From Chryseobacterium glaciei (lineage in GTDB: Bacteria > Bacteroidota > Bacteroidia > Flavobacteriales > Weeksellaceae): a DNA stretch of 64,000 bases. Shown here piece after piece: positions 24,253 to 33,178 of the stretch. The notes under the pieces are model-generated. The model ran no database searches. It saw nothing but the letters and a program-made list of their open reading frames with translations, and was not told the origin of the DNA. The stretch's first letter is position 1. Every line of letters begins with the position of its first letter. The position numbers and the translations under genes are program-made. The stretch lies in contig NZ_CP015199.1 in assembly GCF_001648155.1 (NCBI RefSeq), positions 2,918,501-2,982,500 on the forward strand, read 5' to 3'.

Positions 24253-25797
24253 TTACTTTTTCTTCTTTTTAGCAGGAGCTTTTTTAACTGCTTTTTTTGC
24301 AGTAGGAGTGTCAGTGTAATCTTTCTTTTGAATAGAATTCCACTCACCCGCATCCTCTATAGCTTTTACTGTAACTTTTCTATCAGCTAATCTTTCTGCA
24401 TCAGAAGCAGTCGCAGGGATTGTTGCTTCAGCAGAACCTACACCTTTAGATTTAAGTACATCTGCAGAAACTCCTCTTGTTTCTAAAGCTACAACAACAG
24501 CCGCAGCTCTTTCCTGAGAAAGTTTTAAATTGTAACCTGCATTTCCTTTAATATCAGTATGTCCTGTCAGTAAATATTTACCGTCATTTTCTTTAATAAT
24601 CTTAGCTGCCTGATCCAGTCTTTCATTAGATTCTGGTCTGATAGTAGCTTTATTGAAATTAAAGTATACATTCTTTAGTTCCTGTTCTACCGCCGTAGCA
24701 GTTACAGTGTTATCTTTTTTCACAGGACAACCGTTATTATCAACAGGTCCAGGAACAGTTACACACTTATCGTAAAGATCGATTACTCCATCTAAATCTG
24801 TATCAAGAGCTACACCAGCACCATCAACTCTTGCACCAGCAGGAGTATCAAGTTGTCTGTCCCAATCGTCGCAAACACCGTCATTATCAGCATCTCCTTT
24901 TTTACAAACTTCGATATCCTGGTTTTTGTTAGCCAATACATCTAATTTATAATAGATTTCCTGCAATGGGTCGTGCCACATTAAGTGAGATTCGTGTTTT
25001 CCTAACTTTAAAGAGATCCCTAAAGTAGCGTTGAAGAAGTTATCAGAAACTTGTTCTTCACGTTGGTTGATAGCACTGTATTGTGCACCTCCACCATCAA
25101 ACTCATCATCACCAGTCATCACATACATTAGTCTACCTTCGATATCTAATCTTCTGTTAACTTTAAATTTAAGACCAGCACCAGCCTGACCGAAGAATGA
25201 ACCTAATTTGAAAGGCTTGATTTCAGTCATTAATTTTTGTCCAGTCTCATCTTTTTGATAAGCCTTGTATGCTAAAGTACCAATACCCGCATACCCGTGT
25301 AATGCCCATCTGTATGGAGAATGGTTATCAACTCTTCTTAATAAGTTTGAGAAGTTGATATCTCCTAAGATAGAGATTGCATCATACTGAGTTCTACCTG
25401 CTACTTGCTGATATTTTGAAGCATTTGCAGGGGCAGTATCCTTAGTATTAAACCATCCTTGTCTTGTTTCTCCTCTGTCATACTGAAGGTTAATACCAAA
25501 AGCATGAGTAATCGCTTTATCAATACTAATGTAAGCAGAATATCCAAAAAGATTTTTACCGTTACCGTTTTTAATTGATGTTAAATCTGCAGATTGAACC
25601 AAAGGTACTCCGGCACCAATTGATACTGCCCAATCGTTAAATCGCTTAGATTTTTGCGTAAATGGAGAAACATTAGCAGAGCCGGAAGAAAACGTATTGG
25701 GATATTTTCCGTTTGAAGAAACTGCCGTTGAGTCTTGTGCACTAATAGCCGAGGGAAAGGCTAATGCTAGTACAGCAATTGCTAAACTTAATTTCAT
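24253..25797 (-). CDS. OmpA-family outer membrane protein, paralogue 2
   Basis: A 514-residue protein with signal peptide (to ISAQ), beta-barrel, thrombospondin type 3-like calcium repeats and OmpA domain. The OmpA block is canonical: VYFNFNKATIRPESNERLD, then GHTDIKGNAGYNLKLSQERA with the peptidoglycan-binding Asp and Arg. An unusual lysine-rich tail (KKAVKKAPAKKKKK) ends the protein and could help hold it to acidic wall or LPS groups. The first ~360 residues differ from paralogue 1 at only a handful of positions. The 5' non-coding sequence directly before the ATG is also similar. Confidence 0.92.
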   Translation of the reverse strand: MKLSLAIAVLALAFPSAISAQDSTAVSSNGKYPNTFSSGSANVSPFTQKSKRFNDWAVSIGAGVPLVQSADLTSIKNGNGKNLFGYSAYISIDKAITHAFGINLQYDRGETRQGWFNTKDTAPANASKYQQVAGRTQYDAISILGDINFSNLLRRVDNHSPYRWALHGYAGIGTLAYKAYQKDETGQKLMTEIKPFKLGSFFGQAGAGLKFKVNRRLDIEGRLMYVMTGDDEFDGGGAQYSAINQREEQVSDNFFNATLGISLKLGKHESHLMWHDPLQEIYYKLDVLANKNQDIEVCKKGDADNDGVCDDWDRQLDTPAGARVDGAGVALDTDLDGVIDLYDKCVTVPGPVDNNGCPVKKDNTVTATAVEQELKNVYFNFNKATIRPESNERLDQAAKIIKENDGKYLLTGHTDIKGNAGYNLKLSQERAAAVVVALETRGVSADVLKSKGVGSAEATIPATASDAERLADRKVTVKAIEDAGEWNSIQKKDYTDTPTAKKAVKKAPAKKKKK

Positions 25798-25883
25798 AGT
25801 GTATTTTTATTTATTTTATTAAATAATTTTGTTTTAAGTAAAGTGGATTTACTTAATTTTTTTAGATGTTTAAAAGTGATTGT

Positions 25884-26993
25884 TTATTTAGTAGGACAAC
25901 CATTGTTTTCTGCAGGACCAGGTACAGTTACACACTTATCGTATAAGTCGATAACACCATCAAGATCCATGTCTAAAGCAACACCGGCACCATCTACTCT
26001 TGCACCAGCAGGAGTATTAAGCTCTCTATCCCAGTCATCGCAAACTCCGTCATTGTCATTATCACCTTTTTCACAAACAACAAAATCTGTTGAAGCATTT
26101 TCAAGAACATTTGTTCTGTAGTAAGCTTCCTGTAAAGGATCATGCCAAGCTAAGTGAGACATATGTTTACCTAATTTAAATGATACACCTAAATTAACTG
26201 TCCACATATTATCAGATCTTCTATCATTGATCGTGTTGTATCTCGAAACTGTAGAGTTAGGATTGTAGTCGTTTGGACTAGCCCATCCACCACCGTCGAA
26301 CTCGTCATCACCACTGATGATGTACATTGTTCTAGCTTCGATGTCAATAAGTTTTGAAACATTATATTTCAAACCTAAACCAAACTGATAGTAAATTGAG
26401 TTAATGTCAAGTTTCTGATCAATAAACAAAGGAATTCTTGCGGGAGTCGTACTCCATCTGTACTCGTTGTTGTCGTGTAAAGATGTGTTATAGTTCATGA
26501 GTCCAATACCTCCATAACCATGTAATGCCCATCTGTAAGTAGAATGATTATCAACTCTTCTCAAAATATTTGAAAAGTTAACATCTCCTAATAAAGCAAC
26601 TTGGTTATACTTGGTTTTTGCAACTCCTACACCAGCTAATTGTCCGGGTACACCGTCCAACATAGCTTTTTGATTTGTTTCACCTCTTTGGTAAATAATG
26701 CTTAAACCGAAAGTGTGTGTGATCTGCTTGTCTATACTTACGTAACTGTTATAACCCCAATTAACCTTTTTGTCATAAAATGACGTAAGATCTGATTGAG
26801 TCATAAATGCTGCACCTCCACCAACTGAAATACTCCAGTCGTTAAATCTTCTAGCCTTGTTGTCGAAAGTTTGGACATTGGCAGAACCTGAGGAAAAAGT
26901 ATTCGGGTATTCGCTAGAGGAACTAACGGCGATACTGTCCTGAGCATAAGTAGCAATAGGCAAAGCGGCCAATAATAATAAACCTAATTTCAT
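25884..26993 (-). CDS. OmpA-type barrel paralogue 3 without the OmpA domain
   Basis: A 369-residue relative of the two neighbouring proteins. The signal peptide (to ATYAQ), the SSGSANV segment, the barrel (RRVDNHSTYRWALHGYGGIG, GDDEFDGGG) and the calcium-repeat linker (DNDNDGVCDDWD, DLDGVIDLYDKC) are all kept. The protein stops at NNGCPTK, exactly where the paralogues enter their OmpA domain. Nothing resembling the missing domain is seen in the 86 bases to the next gene. The barrel is clearly more diverged than between paralogues 1 and 2. It would be a free barrel not anchored to peptidoglycan. It lies 21 bases after folK and may be co-transcribed with it. Confidence 0.85.
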   Translation of the reverse strand: MKLGLLLLAALPIATYAQDSIAVSSSSEYPNTFSSGSANVQTFDNKARRFNDWSISVGGGAAFMTQSDLTSFYDKKVNWGYNSYVSIDKQITHTFGLSIIYQRGETNQKAMLDGVPGQLAGVGVAKTKYNQVALLGDVNFSNILRRVDNHSTYRWALHGYGGIGLMNYNTSLHDNNEYRWSTTPARIPLFIDQKLDINSIYYQFGLGLKYNVSKLIDIEARTMYIISGDDEFDGGGWASPNDYNPNSTVSRYNTINDRRSDNMWTVNLGVSFKLGKHMSHLAWHDPLQEAYYRTNVLENASTDFVVCEKGDNDNDGVCDDWDRELNTPAGARVDGAGVALDMDLDGVIDLYDKCVTVPGPAENNGCPTK

Positions 26994-27014
26994 ACAATAT
27001 GTTTTATGTTTTAT

Positions 27015-27431
27015 TTAAAAAAAATCTTTTAATAATATTCTAGAGAATTCCCGTTCAAAAAGATGTTTCTGATGAGGGACTTCTAACCTTTCTGATGTGA
27101 ATTTCAATTCATCATATTTAACGATGTCAATATCTATTATTCTGTCGGCATAGCCTCCTGAAACCTTTGAATCGTTAACTCTTCCCATCTCAACTTCAAT
27201 ACTTTTAATAAAATCAAGTAGCTGAATTGGTGAAAGATGTGTGAATATAATTGATGCAATATTACAAAAAATATTGGAACTAACAAATTCTACAGGCTCA
27301 GATGTTAAAAATTCACTAATTTTTAATATATCATTACCTCCTTTTTTAATGTGTTCTAGGGCTTCTTGTAAATTTTTTTTTTTGTCTCCAATGTTACTTC
27401 CCAGTAACAAAACTACCTTATGCTGCGACAT
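27015..27431 (-). CDS. folK: 2-amino-4-hydroxy-6-hydroxymethyldihydropteridine pyrophosphokinase
   Basis: A 138-residue HPPK enzyme, which transfers pyrophosphate from ATP to the pterin in folate synthesis. It starts with VVLLLGSNIGDKKKNL, the classic HPPK N-terminus, and has FCNIASIIFT and the GYADRIIDIDIVKYD block, with the metal-binding aspartates, then LEVPHQKHLFEREF. The start at 27431 is chosen because that is where family similarity begins. A 45-residue upstream extension of the frame overlaps the divergent sppA gene and is not HPPK-like. Only 19 bases separate the two start codons. Confidence 0.92.
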   Translation of the reverse strand: MSQHKVVLLLGSNIGDKKKNLQEALEHIKKGGNDILKISEFLTSEPVEFVSSNIFCNIASIIFTHLSPIQLLDFIKSIEVEMGRVNDSKVSGGYADRIIDIDIVKYDELKFTSERLEVPHQKHLFEREFSRILLKDFF

Positions 27432-27450
27432 ATTGGAAAATGATTGATTT

Positions 27451-29208
27451 ATGAAAAGTTTTTTTAAAAATGTACTGGCAAATATAGTGGCAATTGTGAT
27501 ACTATGTGTCGTATTTTTCTTCTTTTTCATTATAATGCTTGTGTTTAGCGCAATGGGAAGTGACAAATCTGTAGAGGTGAAAAAGAACTCGGTCTTAACT
27601 ATTAATTTAAAAACAAATATAATAGATAGCCCTACGGAAGAACAAACCGGAATATTTAATATTAATAATCAAAACAAAAGCGTTTTGATTTATGATGCTA
27701 TCGAAGCCATCAACAAAGCAAAAACTGATGATAATATTAAAGGTATAAGTATTGAAGCTGATGATCTTCATGCCGGGATTACTCAGATAGATGATCTGAG
27801 AAATGCGATTCAGGATTTTAAAAAGAGCGGGAAATTTGTGTATGCTTATGGTAATGCGGTTTCTCAGGCTTCTTATTATTTAGGATCTGTTGCTGATCAA
27901 TATTATCTGAATCCATCAGGGATGATCGAACTTAAAGGTCTTGCGACAGAAGTTACTTTCTTCAAAGATTTTGCAGATAAATATGGAATTGGTATTGAAG
28001 TTATTCGTCACGGTAAATTTAAATCTGCTGTTGAACCGTTTTTAAGAAACGATATTTCTCCTGAAAATAAGGAACAACTAGGTACTCTTTTAAATGATAT
28101 CTGGAAAAATACTTCTACAAGAATTGCAGCTTCAAGAAAAATTGATACTGCACAATTCAGAACGGTTGTTGACAGTTTATATGGTATGATTCCTGAATTG
28201 GGATTGAAACACAAGCTTGCGGATAAATTAATTCAAAAAACAGAATATGATGAATTAATTAAATCAAAATTAAGTTTAAAAGAGAAAAATAAATTAAATA
28301 AGATCTCTTTAGGTAAATATATTGCTTCATATTCTGAAGACGATAAATCGGGAGATAAAGTTGCTGTTTTGTATGCATCGGGATCAATTAATAACGGAGA
28401 CGGATACAACGATATTTATTCTGATAAGTATGTGAAGTACATCAAAGAACTACAGGAAAATGATAAAGTAAAAGCTGTTGTTTTAAGGATTAATTCTCCT
28501 GGAGGAAGTGCAAATGCTTCTGACGAGATTTTATTTGAGCTTCAACAGTTAAAAAAGAAAAAACCGCTTGTTGTTTCTTTTGGTGATTACGCGGCATCTG
28601 GAGGTTACTATATCGCAATGGCAGCCGACAAAATTTATTCTGAGCCAAATACATTAACGGGATCGATCGGAGTTTTCGGAGTTATACCTTACTTTAAAGA
28701 TCTTGCCAATAAAAATGGAGTACGTTCTGATATTGTTGCTACCAACGCGAATTCTATGTATTACTCTTCTTTAAATGGAGTGAGTCCTTATGGAGTAAGT
28801 ATGATTACAAGAAGTGTTGAAGGAACGTATAAAAGATTTGTACACTTCGTTACGAAAAATAGAAAACAGACTTTCGAGCAGATCGATTCGATCGGTGGAG
28901 GTAGAGTATGGAGTGGAACAAGAGCTAAACAGATTGGTTTGGTGGATGAATTGGGAACTTTAAACGATGCGATTAAATTTGCTGCACAAAAAGCAGGTTT
29001 GAAATCATCTTATAATGTTGCTTCTTTTCCTAAAAAGATGACTCCATTTGAGCAAATCTTTAATGATCTTAATGAAGACGAAATCTCTGCGAAGATCATT
29101 AAAAGTAAAATTGGTAAAGCAAACTATGAAATTTTGAATCAGATCACGAACGAAAAGTTACAGTCTGAGGTGAAAATGGAAATGCCTTATCAGATTAAAA
29201 TAGACTAA
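27451..29208 (+). CDS. sppA: Signal peptide peptidase SppA, 67K type
   Basis: A 585-residue membrane-anchored serine protease that digests cleaved signal peptides. One N-terminal transmembrane segment (~10-32, VAIVILCVVFFFFFIIMLVF) is followed by two tandem peptidase S49 domains. The N-terminal domain provides the catalytic Lys in HGKFKSAVEPFL (~190); the C-terminal domain has NSPGGSANASDE (~348) and the nucleophile Ser in DYAASGGYYIAMAAD (~386). Length is right for the long, E. coli-like form. It is divergent from folK, with a strong terminator downstream. Confidence 0.93.
   Translation: MKSFFKNVLANIVAIVILCVVFFFFFIIMLVFSAMGSDKSVEVKKNSVLTINLKTNIIDSPTEEQTGIFNINNQNKSVLIYDAIEAINKAKTDDNIKGISIEADDLHAGITQIDDLRNAIQDFKKSGKFVYAYGNAVSQASYYLGSVADQYYLNPSGMIELKGLATEVTFFKDFADKYGIGIEVIRHGKFKSAVEPFLRNDISPENKEQLGTLLNDIWKNTSTRIAASRKIDTAQFRTVVDSLYGMIPELGLKHKLADKLIQKTEYDELIKSKLSLKEKNKLNKISLGKYIASYSEDDKSGDKVAVLYASGSINNGDGYNDIYSDKYVKYIKELQENDKVKAVVLRINSPGGSANASDEILFELQQLKKKKPLVVSFGDYAASGGYYIAMAADKIYSEPNTLTGSIGVFGVIPYFKDLANKNGVRSDIVATNANSMYYSSLNGVSPYGVSMITRSVEGTYKRFVHFVTKNRKQTFEQIDSIGGGRVWSGTRAKQIGLVDELGTLNDAIKFAAQKAGLKSSYNVASFPKKMTPFEQIFNDLNEDEISAKIIKSKIGKANYEILNQITNEKLQSEVKMEMPYQIKID
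27479..27486 (-). promoter_or_regulatory. Possible -7 box of folK, inside sppA
   Basis: The minus strand reads TATATTTG, matching TAnnTTTG, 47 bases before the folK start. It lies within the first codons of sppA, as required if folK is transcribed from its own promoter given the 19-base gap. Confidence 0.35.
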
Positions 29209-29226
29209 ATTATATTGTTTCATAAA

Positions 29227-29262
29227 ATAAGCCGGATTTGAAATTCAAATCCGGCTTATTTG
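29227..29262. terminator. Bidirectional terminator between sppA and the GlsB-like gene
   Basis: Arms AATAAGCCGGATTTGA and TCAAATCCGGCTTATT form a 16-bp stem with a 3-base loop, with a T-rich tail (TTTTTTAT) on the plus strand. Confidence 0.85.
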
Positions 29263-29284
29263 TTTTTTATCTATTATTTGATAA

Positions 29285-29539
29285 CTAGCTTTTCTTCGTA
29301 GCCATTCCGTAGACCCAAAGAACGACCAACGCTCCTCCTACAGCCAATAGCATACTTCTGAAATCGAAACTGTCTGTAGTTCCCCATCCTAAAAAGCTAC
29401 CTATAAATCCTCCTACGAAAGCTCCAACAATTCCTAAGATGATGGTCATTAACCAACCTCCGCCTTGTGTTCCAGGCATAATTAATTTTGCAATTGCTCC
29501 TGCAATAAGACCAAAAATGATCCAAGTTAAAATTCCCAT
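29285..29539 (-). CDS. GlsB/YeaQ/YmgE family stress-response membrane protein
   Basis: An 84-residue protein of three hydrophobic segments rich in glycine: GILTWIIFGLIAGAIAKLIM, then GGGWLMTIILGIVGAFVGGF, then MLLAVGGALVVLWVYG. This is the pattern and size of the transglycosylase-associated (GlsB/YeaQ/YmgE) family, small inner-membrane proteins often induced by envelope or general stress. Biochemical function is not known. Single gene between two convergent or divergent neighbours. Confidence 0.88.
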   Translation of the reverse strand: MGILTWIIFGLIAGAIAKLIMPGTQGGGWLMTIILGIVGAFVGGFIGSFLGWGTTDSFDFRSMLLAVGGALVVLWVYGMATKKS

Positions 29540-29605
29540 AGTTTTAAAATTTTTAATTGTTAATATGAATGTGATTTAATAATTTAAAGAATTATATGAT
29601 AATAA

Positions 29606-30559
29606 TCACCTCTTCTTGAAAAAAGAATCTACAAATTCTGTACCATTAAACAATTGCAAATCTTGCATCTTCTCTCCAACGCCAATATATTTTACCGGAA
29701 TCTGAAACTGATCAGAAATCCCGATCACAACACCTCCTTTAGCTGTACCGTCTAGTTTTGTCACTGCCAAAGCATTAACTTCAGTAGCTGCTGTAAACTG
29801 TTTAGCCTGTTCGAAAGCGTTTTGTCCGGTAGAACCGTCAAGAACCAGTAAGATCTCATGAGGAGCATCAGGAATAACCTTCTGCATTACTCTTTTGATC
29901 TTTGAAAGCTCGTTCATTAAGTTGATTTTATTGTGAAGTCTTCCTGCTGTATCAATGATAACAACATCTGCTCCCTGAGCTTGGGCACTTTGTACCGTAT
30001 CAAAGGCAACAGAAGCCGGGTCAGACCCCATTTCCTGCTTTACGATCGGAACACCAACTCTTTCACTCCAAATCGTTAATTGCTCAACAGCAGCAGCTCT
30101 AAATGTATCTGCAGCTCCTAAAACTACTTTTTTACCTTCTGATTTAAATTGATGCGCTAATTTTCCGATTGTAGTTGTTTTTCCTACACCGTTTACGCCG
30201 ACAACCATTATTACATAAGGTTTTTTTGAAGTATCAATATTTCCTGTTCCTGCGTGAGGATTTTCAAGCAATAATCCTGAAATTTCTTCACGAAGAATAT
30301 TATCAAGCTCACTTACATTTACATATTTATCTCTGGCTACACGCTCTTCAATTCTTTCTATAATCTTGATGGTAGTGGATGCGCCTACGTCTGATGCAAT
30401 AAGTATTTCCTCCAGATTATCCAGAACTTCATCATCTACTGTGCTTTTACCGACTACGGCTTTTGTTATTTTTTCGAAAAACCCCTGACTGGATTTTTCC
30501 AATCCTTTATCTAAAGTTTCCTTTTCTTCTTTTTTGAAAATATTTTTAAACCAACTCAT
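29606..30559 (-). CDS. ftsY: Signal recognition particle receptor FtsY
   Basis: A 317-residue SRP GTPase that docks SRP-ribosome complexes at the inner membrane. A short charged N-terminal helix (MSWFKNIFKKEEKE) replaces the long acidic A domain of E. coli. The NG domain has Walker A GVNGVGKTTTIGKL (~117-130), the insertion-box AADTFRAAAVEQL (~148), the DTAGR motif (~203) and TKLDGTAKGG (~266). It follows the rpmB-rpmG-DUF4295 cluster on the same strand, but a terminator and a new promoter lie between. Confidence 0.95.
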   Translation of the reverse strand: MSWFKNIFKKEEKETLDKGLEKSSQGFFEKITKAVVGKSTVDDEVLDNLEEILIASDVGASTTIKIIERIEERVARDKYVNVSELDNILREEISGLLLENPHAGTGNIDTSKKPYVIMVVGVNGVGKTTTIGKLAHQFKSEGKKVVLGAADTFRAAAVEQLTIWSERVGVPIVKQEMGSDPASVAFDTVQSAQAQGADVVIIDTAGRLHNKINLMNELSKIKRVMQKVIPDAPHEILLVLDGSTGQNAFEQAKQFTAATEVNALAVTKLDGTAKGGVVIGISDQFQIPVKYIGVGEKMQDLQLFNGTEFVDSFFKKR

Positions 30560-30608
30560 ATTAGAATTTTGATTGTATAATAAGATGTTGTATTATCTCT
30601 CTTTATTA

Positions 30609-30616
30609 CAAAGATA
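30609..30616 (-). promoter_or_regulatory. -7 promoter box of ftsY
   Basis: On the minus strand TATCTTTG, a full match, 49 bases before the ftsY start and just after the ribosomal-protein operon terminator. Confidence 0.55.
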
Positions 30617-30618
30617 AC

Positions 30619-30652
30619 AAAAAAACTACCCAAAAAATGAGTAGTTTTTTTA
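30619..30652. terminator. Terminator of the rpmB-rpmG-DUF4295 operon
   Basis: Arms AAAAAACTAC and GTAGTTTTTT with an 11-base loop and T-runs on both strands. It is 21 bases after the DUF4295 stop, immediately upstream of the ftsY promoter. Confidence 0.75.
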
Positions 30653-30672
30653 TATTGTAAATAAAGCTAAGC

Positions 30673-30825
30673 TTATTTTTTCAAATAAGCATCCACTTCG
30701 TCTGCATTCATTACTTTTTCTTCGAAAACGTAAGCATCTGATTTAGATGACTTCACCATTTTCACAACTTTAGTCATTTTTTTAGACTGTCCGCTTTGTA
30801 GGGTTGCTACTACTTTCTTTGCCAT
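30673..30825 (-). CDS. DUF4295 small basic protein
   Basis: A 50-residue gene read directly from the DNA: it begins MAKKVVATLQSGQSKKMTK, continues with a lysine/valine-rich stretch (KVVKMVKSSKSDAYVFEEK) and ends VDAYLKK. Size, sequence and position after rpmG match DUF4295, a family found in Bacteroidota in the bL28-bL33 operon. A ribosome-associated role is likely from context, not proven. It starts 19 bases after the rpmG stop and is followed by the operon terminator. Confidence 0.9.
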   Translation of the reverse strand: MAKKVVATLQSGQSKKMTKVVKMVKSSKSDAYVFEEKVMNADEVDAYLKK

Positions 30826-30844
30826 GGTAAATTATATTTATAAA

Positions 30845-31027
30845 TTACTTGATTTCTTTGTGAAGGGTAGATCTCTTAAGAACAGGATTGTATTTTTTCA
30901 ATTCCAATCTCTCTGTAGTGTTCTTTTTGTTTTTTGTAGAAATGTATCTAGACATTCCTGGCATACCACTTTCTTTGTGCTCTGTACATTCAAGAATTAC
31001 TTGAACTCTGTTTCCTTTTTTTGCCAT
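30845..31027 (-). CDS. rpmG: 50S ribosomal protein bL33
   Basis: A 60-residue protein with the bL33 pattern: [37 protein letters not shown] and [13 protein letters not shown]. It keeps one cysteine only (ILECT), so it is the zinc-free form; zinc-binding bL33 has four. It starts 3 bases after the rpmB stop in the same operon. Confidence 0.95.
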   Translation of the reverse strand: MAKKGNRVQVILECTEHKESGMPGMSRYISTKNKKNTTERLELKKYNPVLKRSTLHKEIK

Positions 31028-31030
31028 GAT

Positions 31031-31273
31031 TTAGTTCTTTTTAATCAATCCGTTTCTAGTGCCTCTTTCGATAGCCTCTTCGATTCCAATCTTGTTAATC
31101 ACTCTCAATCCATGAGCTGATACTTTCAGTGTAACGTGCTTATCTTGCTCTGGAAGGTAAAATTTCTTCTCTAATAAGTTAATTTCAAAACGACGCTTCG
31201 TTTTGTTATTAGCGTGAGAAACGTTGTTACCAACCATTGCACGCTTTCCTGTTATTTGGCAAATTCTTGACAT
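31031..31273 (-). CDS. rpmB: 50S ribosomal protein bL28
   Basis: An 80-residue protein with the bL28 signature: [29 protein letters not shown], ending with ISTK-type basic residues ([19 protein letters not shown]). Only a single N-terminal Cys is present, so it too is the zinc-free form. First gene of the rpmB-rpmG-DUF4295 operon. Upstream (31274-31478) there is no gene and no clear full-consensus -7 box. Confidence 0.95.
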   Translation of the reverse strand: MSRICQITGKRAMVGNNVSHANNKTKRRFEINLLEKKFYLPEQDKHVTLKVSAHGLRVINKIGIEEAIERGTRNGLIKKN

Positions 31274-31478
31274 ATCTCGATGTTCTTATTTGTATAATAT
31301 TTGAGGTTGCAAAATAACGAAGAATTTTTTAGATAGGCAAATGTTTTATAAAATATTTACAAATAACTGGTTGATTTATAATATTGATTTTACACGTAAG
31401 AATAAACTTCAGATACCATGGGCATTGAGCCTGATAAAATTCATATCAACTTTATTAAAGATCGATAAATTAATCTTA

Positions 31479-31486
31479 TATCTTTG
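31479..31486 (+). promoter_or_regulatory. -7 promoter box of the FG-GAP protein gene
   Basis: TATCTTTG, a full match, 27 bases before the ATG at 31514. It overlaps an in-frame TTG at 31484 and so excludes that as the start. Confidence 0.55.
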
Positions 31487-31513
31487 TTTTTAATTAATCT
31501 AAATAAAAATAAG

Positions 31514-33178
31514 ATGAAGAGAATTTCTATTCTATTATCTCTGCTTCCGTTAAGTATGGTAGCACAAAATTTCACTGAAATTCAGACAAGTATGAATAAC
31601 TTCTACTATCCGGCAAGTGATATAGGAGATATTGATAATGACGGATTACAGGATATTGTTGTAAACGGAGCGATAGATTCTGACGGTGACGGAAATGTAG
31701 ATACCACTTATAATAAAATATACAAAAACAATGGAACAACCTTCATTCCGTATGCCGATCTGGGAGCAGATGCAACGCATTTGGGAGATATAAAATTCAT
31801 TGATTATAATAATGATGGTCTGGCAGATATTATTTCTACAGGGTTAAGCTATATGGATATTGTGAATTATAAACATTACAGATTCAGAAATACGGGTTCA
31901 GGTTTTGTCAAAGAAGCTGATCTTTCGGGTAAAATCTACGGTTCAATGGAAGTTTTTGATTTTAACCATGACGGGTTGCAGGATTATGCATTGAATGGAA
32001 CTCAGTATATCGATGGACTCGGATTTGTCAATAAATTAGATTATTATCAAAATACAGGAAATGGTTTTCAATTATTTCCCGGATGGATGGAAGGAACCCA
32101 AAACAGCAGTTTTAAAATGGTTGATCTGAATAATGACAACCTCTTAGATCTAGTAATATTAGGTTACGATGCGAACAGTGACGCTATGTTTAAGGTATAT
32201 TTAAATATAGCAGGAACATTAACGCTTACTCAAACTCTTCCTCCTTTAGCAAGCGGGAAATTAGAATTTGCTGATTTCAATGCAGATGGTTTTCAGGATA
32301 TCGTGGTTTCTGCGCAGGATGAAGAATATAAAGGATATCTAGCTGTTTTAATGAATGATGGAGCGGGACATTTAAATATTCAACAAATAAATACTCCGGA
32401 AATTTCAGATTCATCATTAAGTGTAGGAGATTTAAATAATGATGGATACTACGATTTCATTGTATCAGGAAATGACGAAAATAATGATGCTGTAGTGAAA
32501 GTTTTTACTTACAATCCAATCAATCAGAATTTTACAGAAAATACAACTACAGGTTTGTACAACTTAGGGGGTCCGGGTTTTGTGCATCTACTTGACTATA
32601 ATAATGATCATCAACTCGATGTTTTATTGTCCGGATTTGATTGGGCAGATCCGGCAATGCCTTCATTAACTAAAATCTTCAAAAACCTTTCGTCTGAAAC
32701 CAATGTAAAACCCGAACCTCCTACAAACCTGAATCTTACAAAAACAGGAAACAGATTTAATTTCTCTTGGACAGGCGCTTCAGATGATAAAACACCAGTG
32801 AATGCATTACGTTACGAAATCAAAGTCGGAACTACTCCAGGCGCTCAGAATCTTGCCAAATATGTCGTAACGACACCATCTTGGTTCTTAAATCTTGATC
32901 CGGCAATTCAGAATGTATATTGGAGTGTAAGATCCATTGATGCTTCAAAAGTGTATTCTGATCCGTCCACAGAAAACACATTAGGAACTCAAAGTATAAG
33001 TTTAGAAAGCCAATTCTCTATTTACCCAAATCCTGCTACGGAAAAGGTATTTATAAAAGGAAAAAAAGTTTCAGATGTTGAAATGTATTCGATAGATGGT
33101 AGAAAACTTAATGTGATGGTAAATAACGATCAGTCGATCAACGTTTCTCATCTTCCAAAAGGAGTTTATATTATTTAA
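31514..33178 (+). CDS. FG-GAP/VCBS-repeat protein, T9SS cargo with interrupted C-terminal domain
   Basis: A 554-residue secreted protein. The signal peptide ends at SMVAQ (~18). About seven FG-GAP/VCBS-type calcium repeats follow (DIGDIDNDGLQDIVV, FIDYNNDGLADII, VFDFNHDGLQDYAL, VGDLNNDGYYDFIV and others), making a predicted beta-propeller, then a fibronectin III-like domain (~408-490) and a T9SS type A sorting domain (SIYPNPATEKVFI). The sorting domain stops at KGVYII, before its final strand and basic tail. Past the TAA at 33176 the same frame continues with LKIKQQEITKKLIIK and a second stop at 33224-33226, exactly the expected end. So a single in-frame stop has cut the domain, or the base call is wrong. 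Start set by the promoter. Confidence 0.85.
   Translation: MKRISILLSLLPLSMVAQNFTEIQTSMNNFYYPASDIGDIDNDGLQDIVVNGAIDSDGDGNVDTTYNKIYKNNGTTFIPYADLGADATHLGDIKFIDYNNDGLADIISTGLSYMDIVNYKHYRFRNTGSGFVKEADLSGKIYGSMEVFDFNHDGLQDYALNGTQYIDGLGFVNKLDYYQNTGNGFQLFPGWMEGTQNSSFKMVDLNNDNLLDLVILGYDANSDAMFKVYLNIAGTLTLTQTLPPLASGKLEFADFNADGFQDIVVSAQDEEYKGYLAVLMNDGAGHLNIQQINTPEISDSSLSVGDLNNDGYYDFIVSGNDENNDAVVKVFTYNPINQNFTENTTTGLYNLGGPGFVHLLDYNNDHQLDVLLSGFDWADPAMPSLTKIFKNLSSETNVKPEPPTNLNLTKTGNRFNFSWTGASDDKTPVNALRYEIKVGTTPGAQNLAKYVVTTPSWFLNLDPAIQNVYWSVRSIDASKVYSDPSTENTLGTQSISLESQFSIYPNPATEKVFIKGKKVSDVEMYSIDGRKLNVMVNNDQSINVSHLPKGVYII

Noticed and set aside
27432-27566. N-terminal extension of folK by 45 residues
   Set aside because: It overlaps the divergent sppA gene, and similarity to HPPK begins only at the ATG at 27431.
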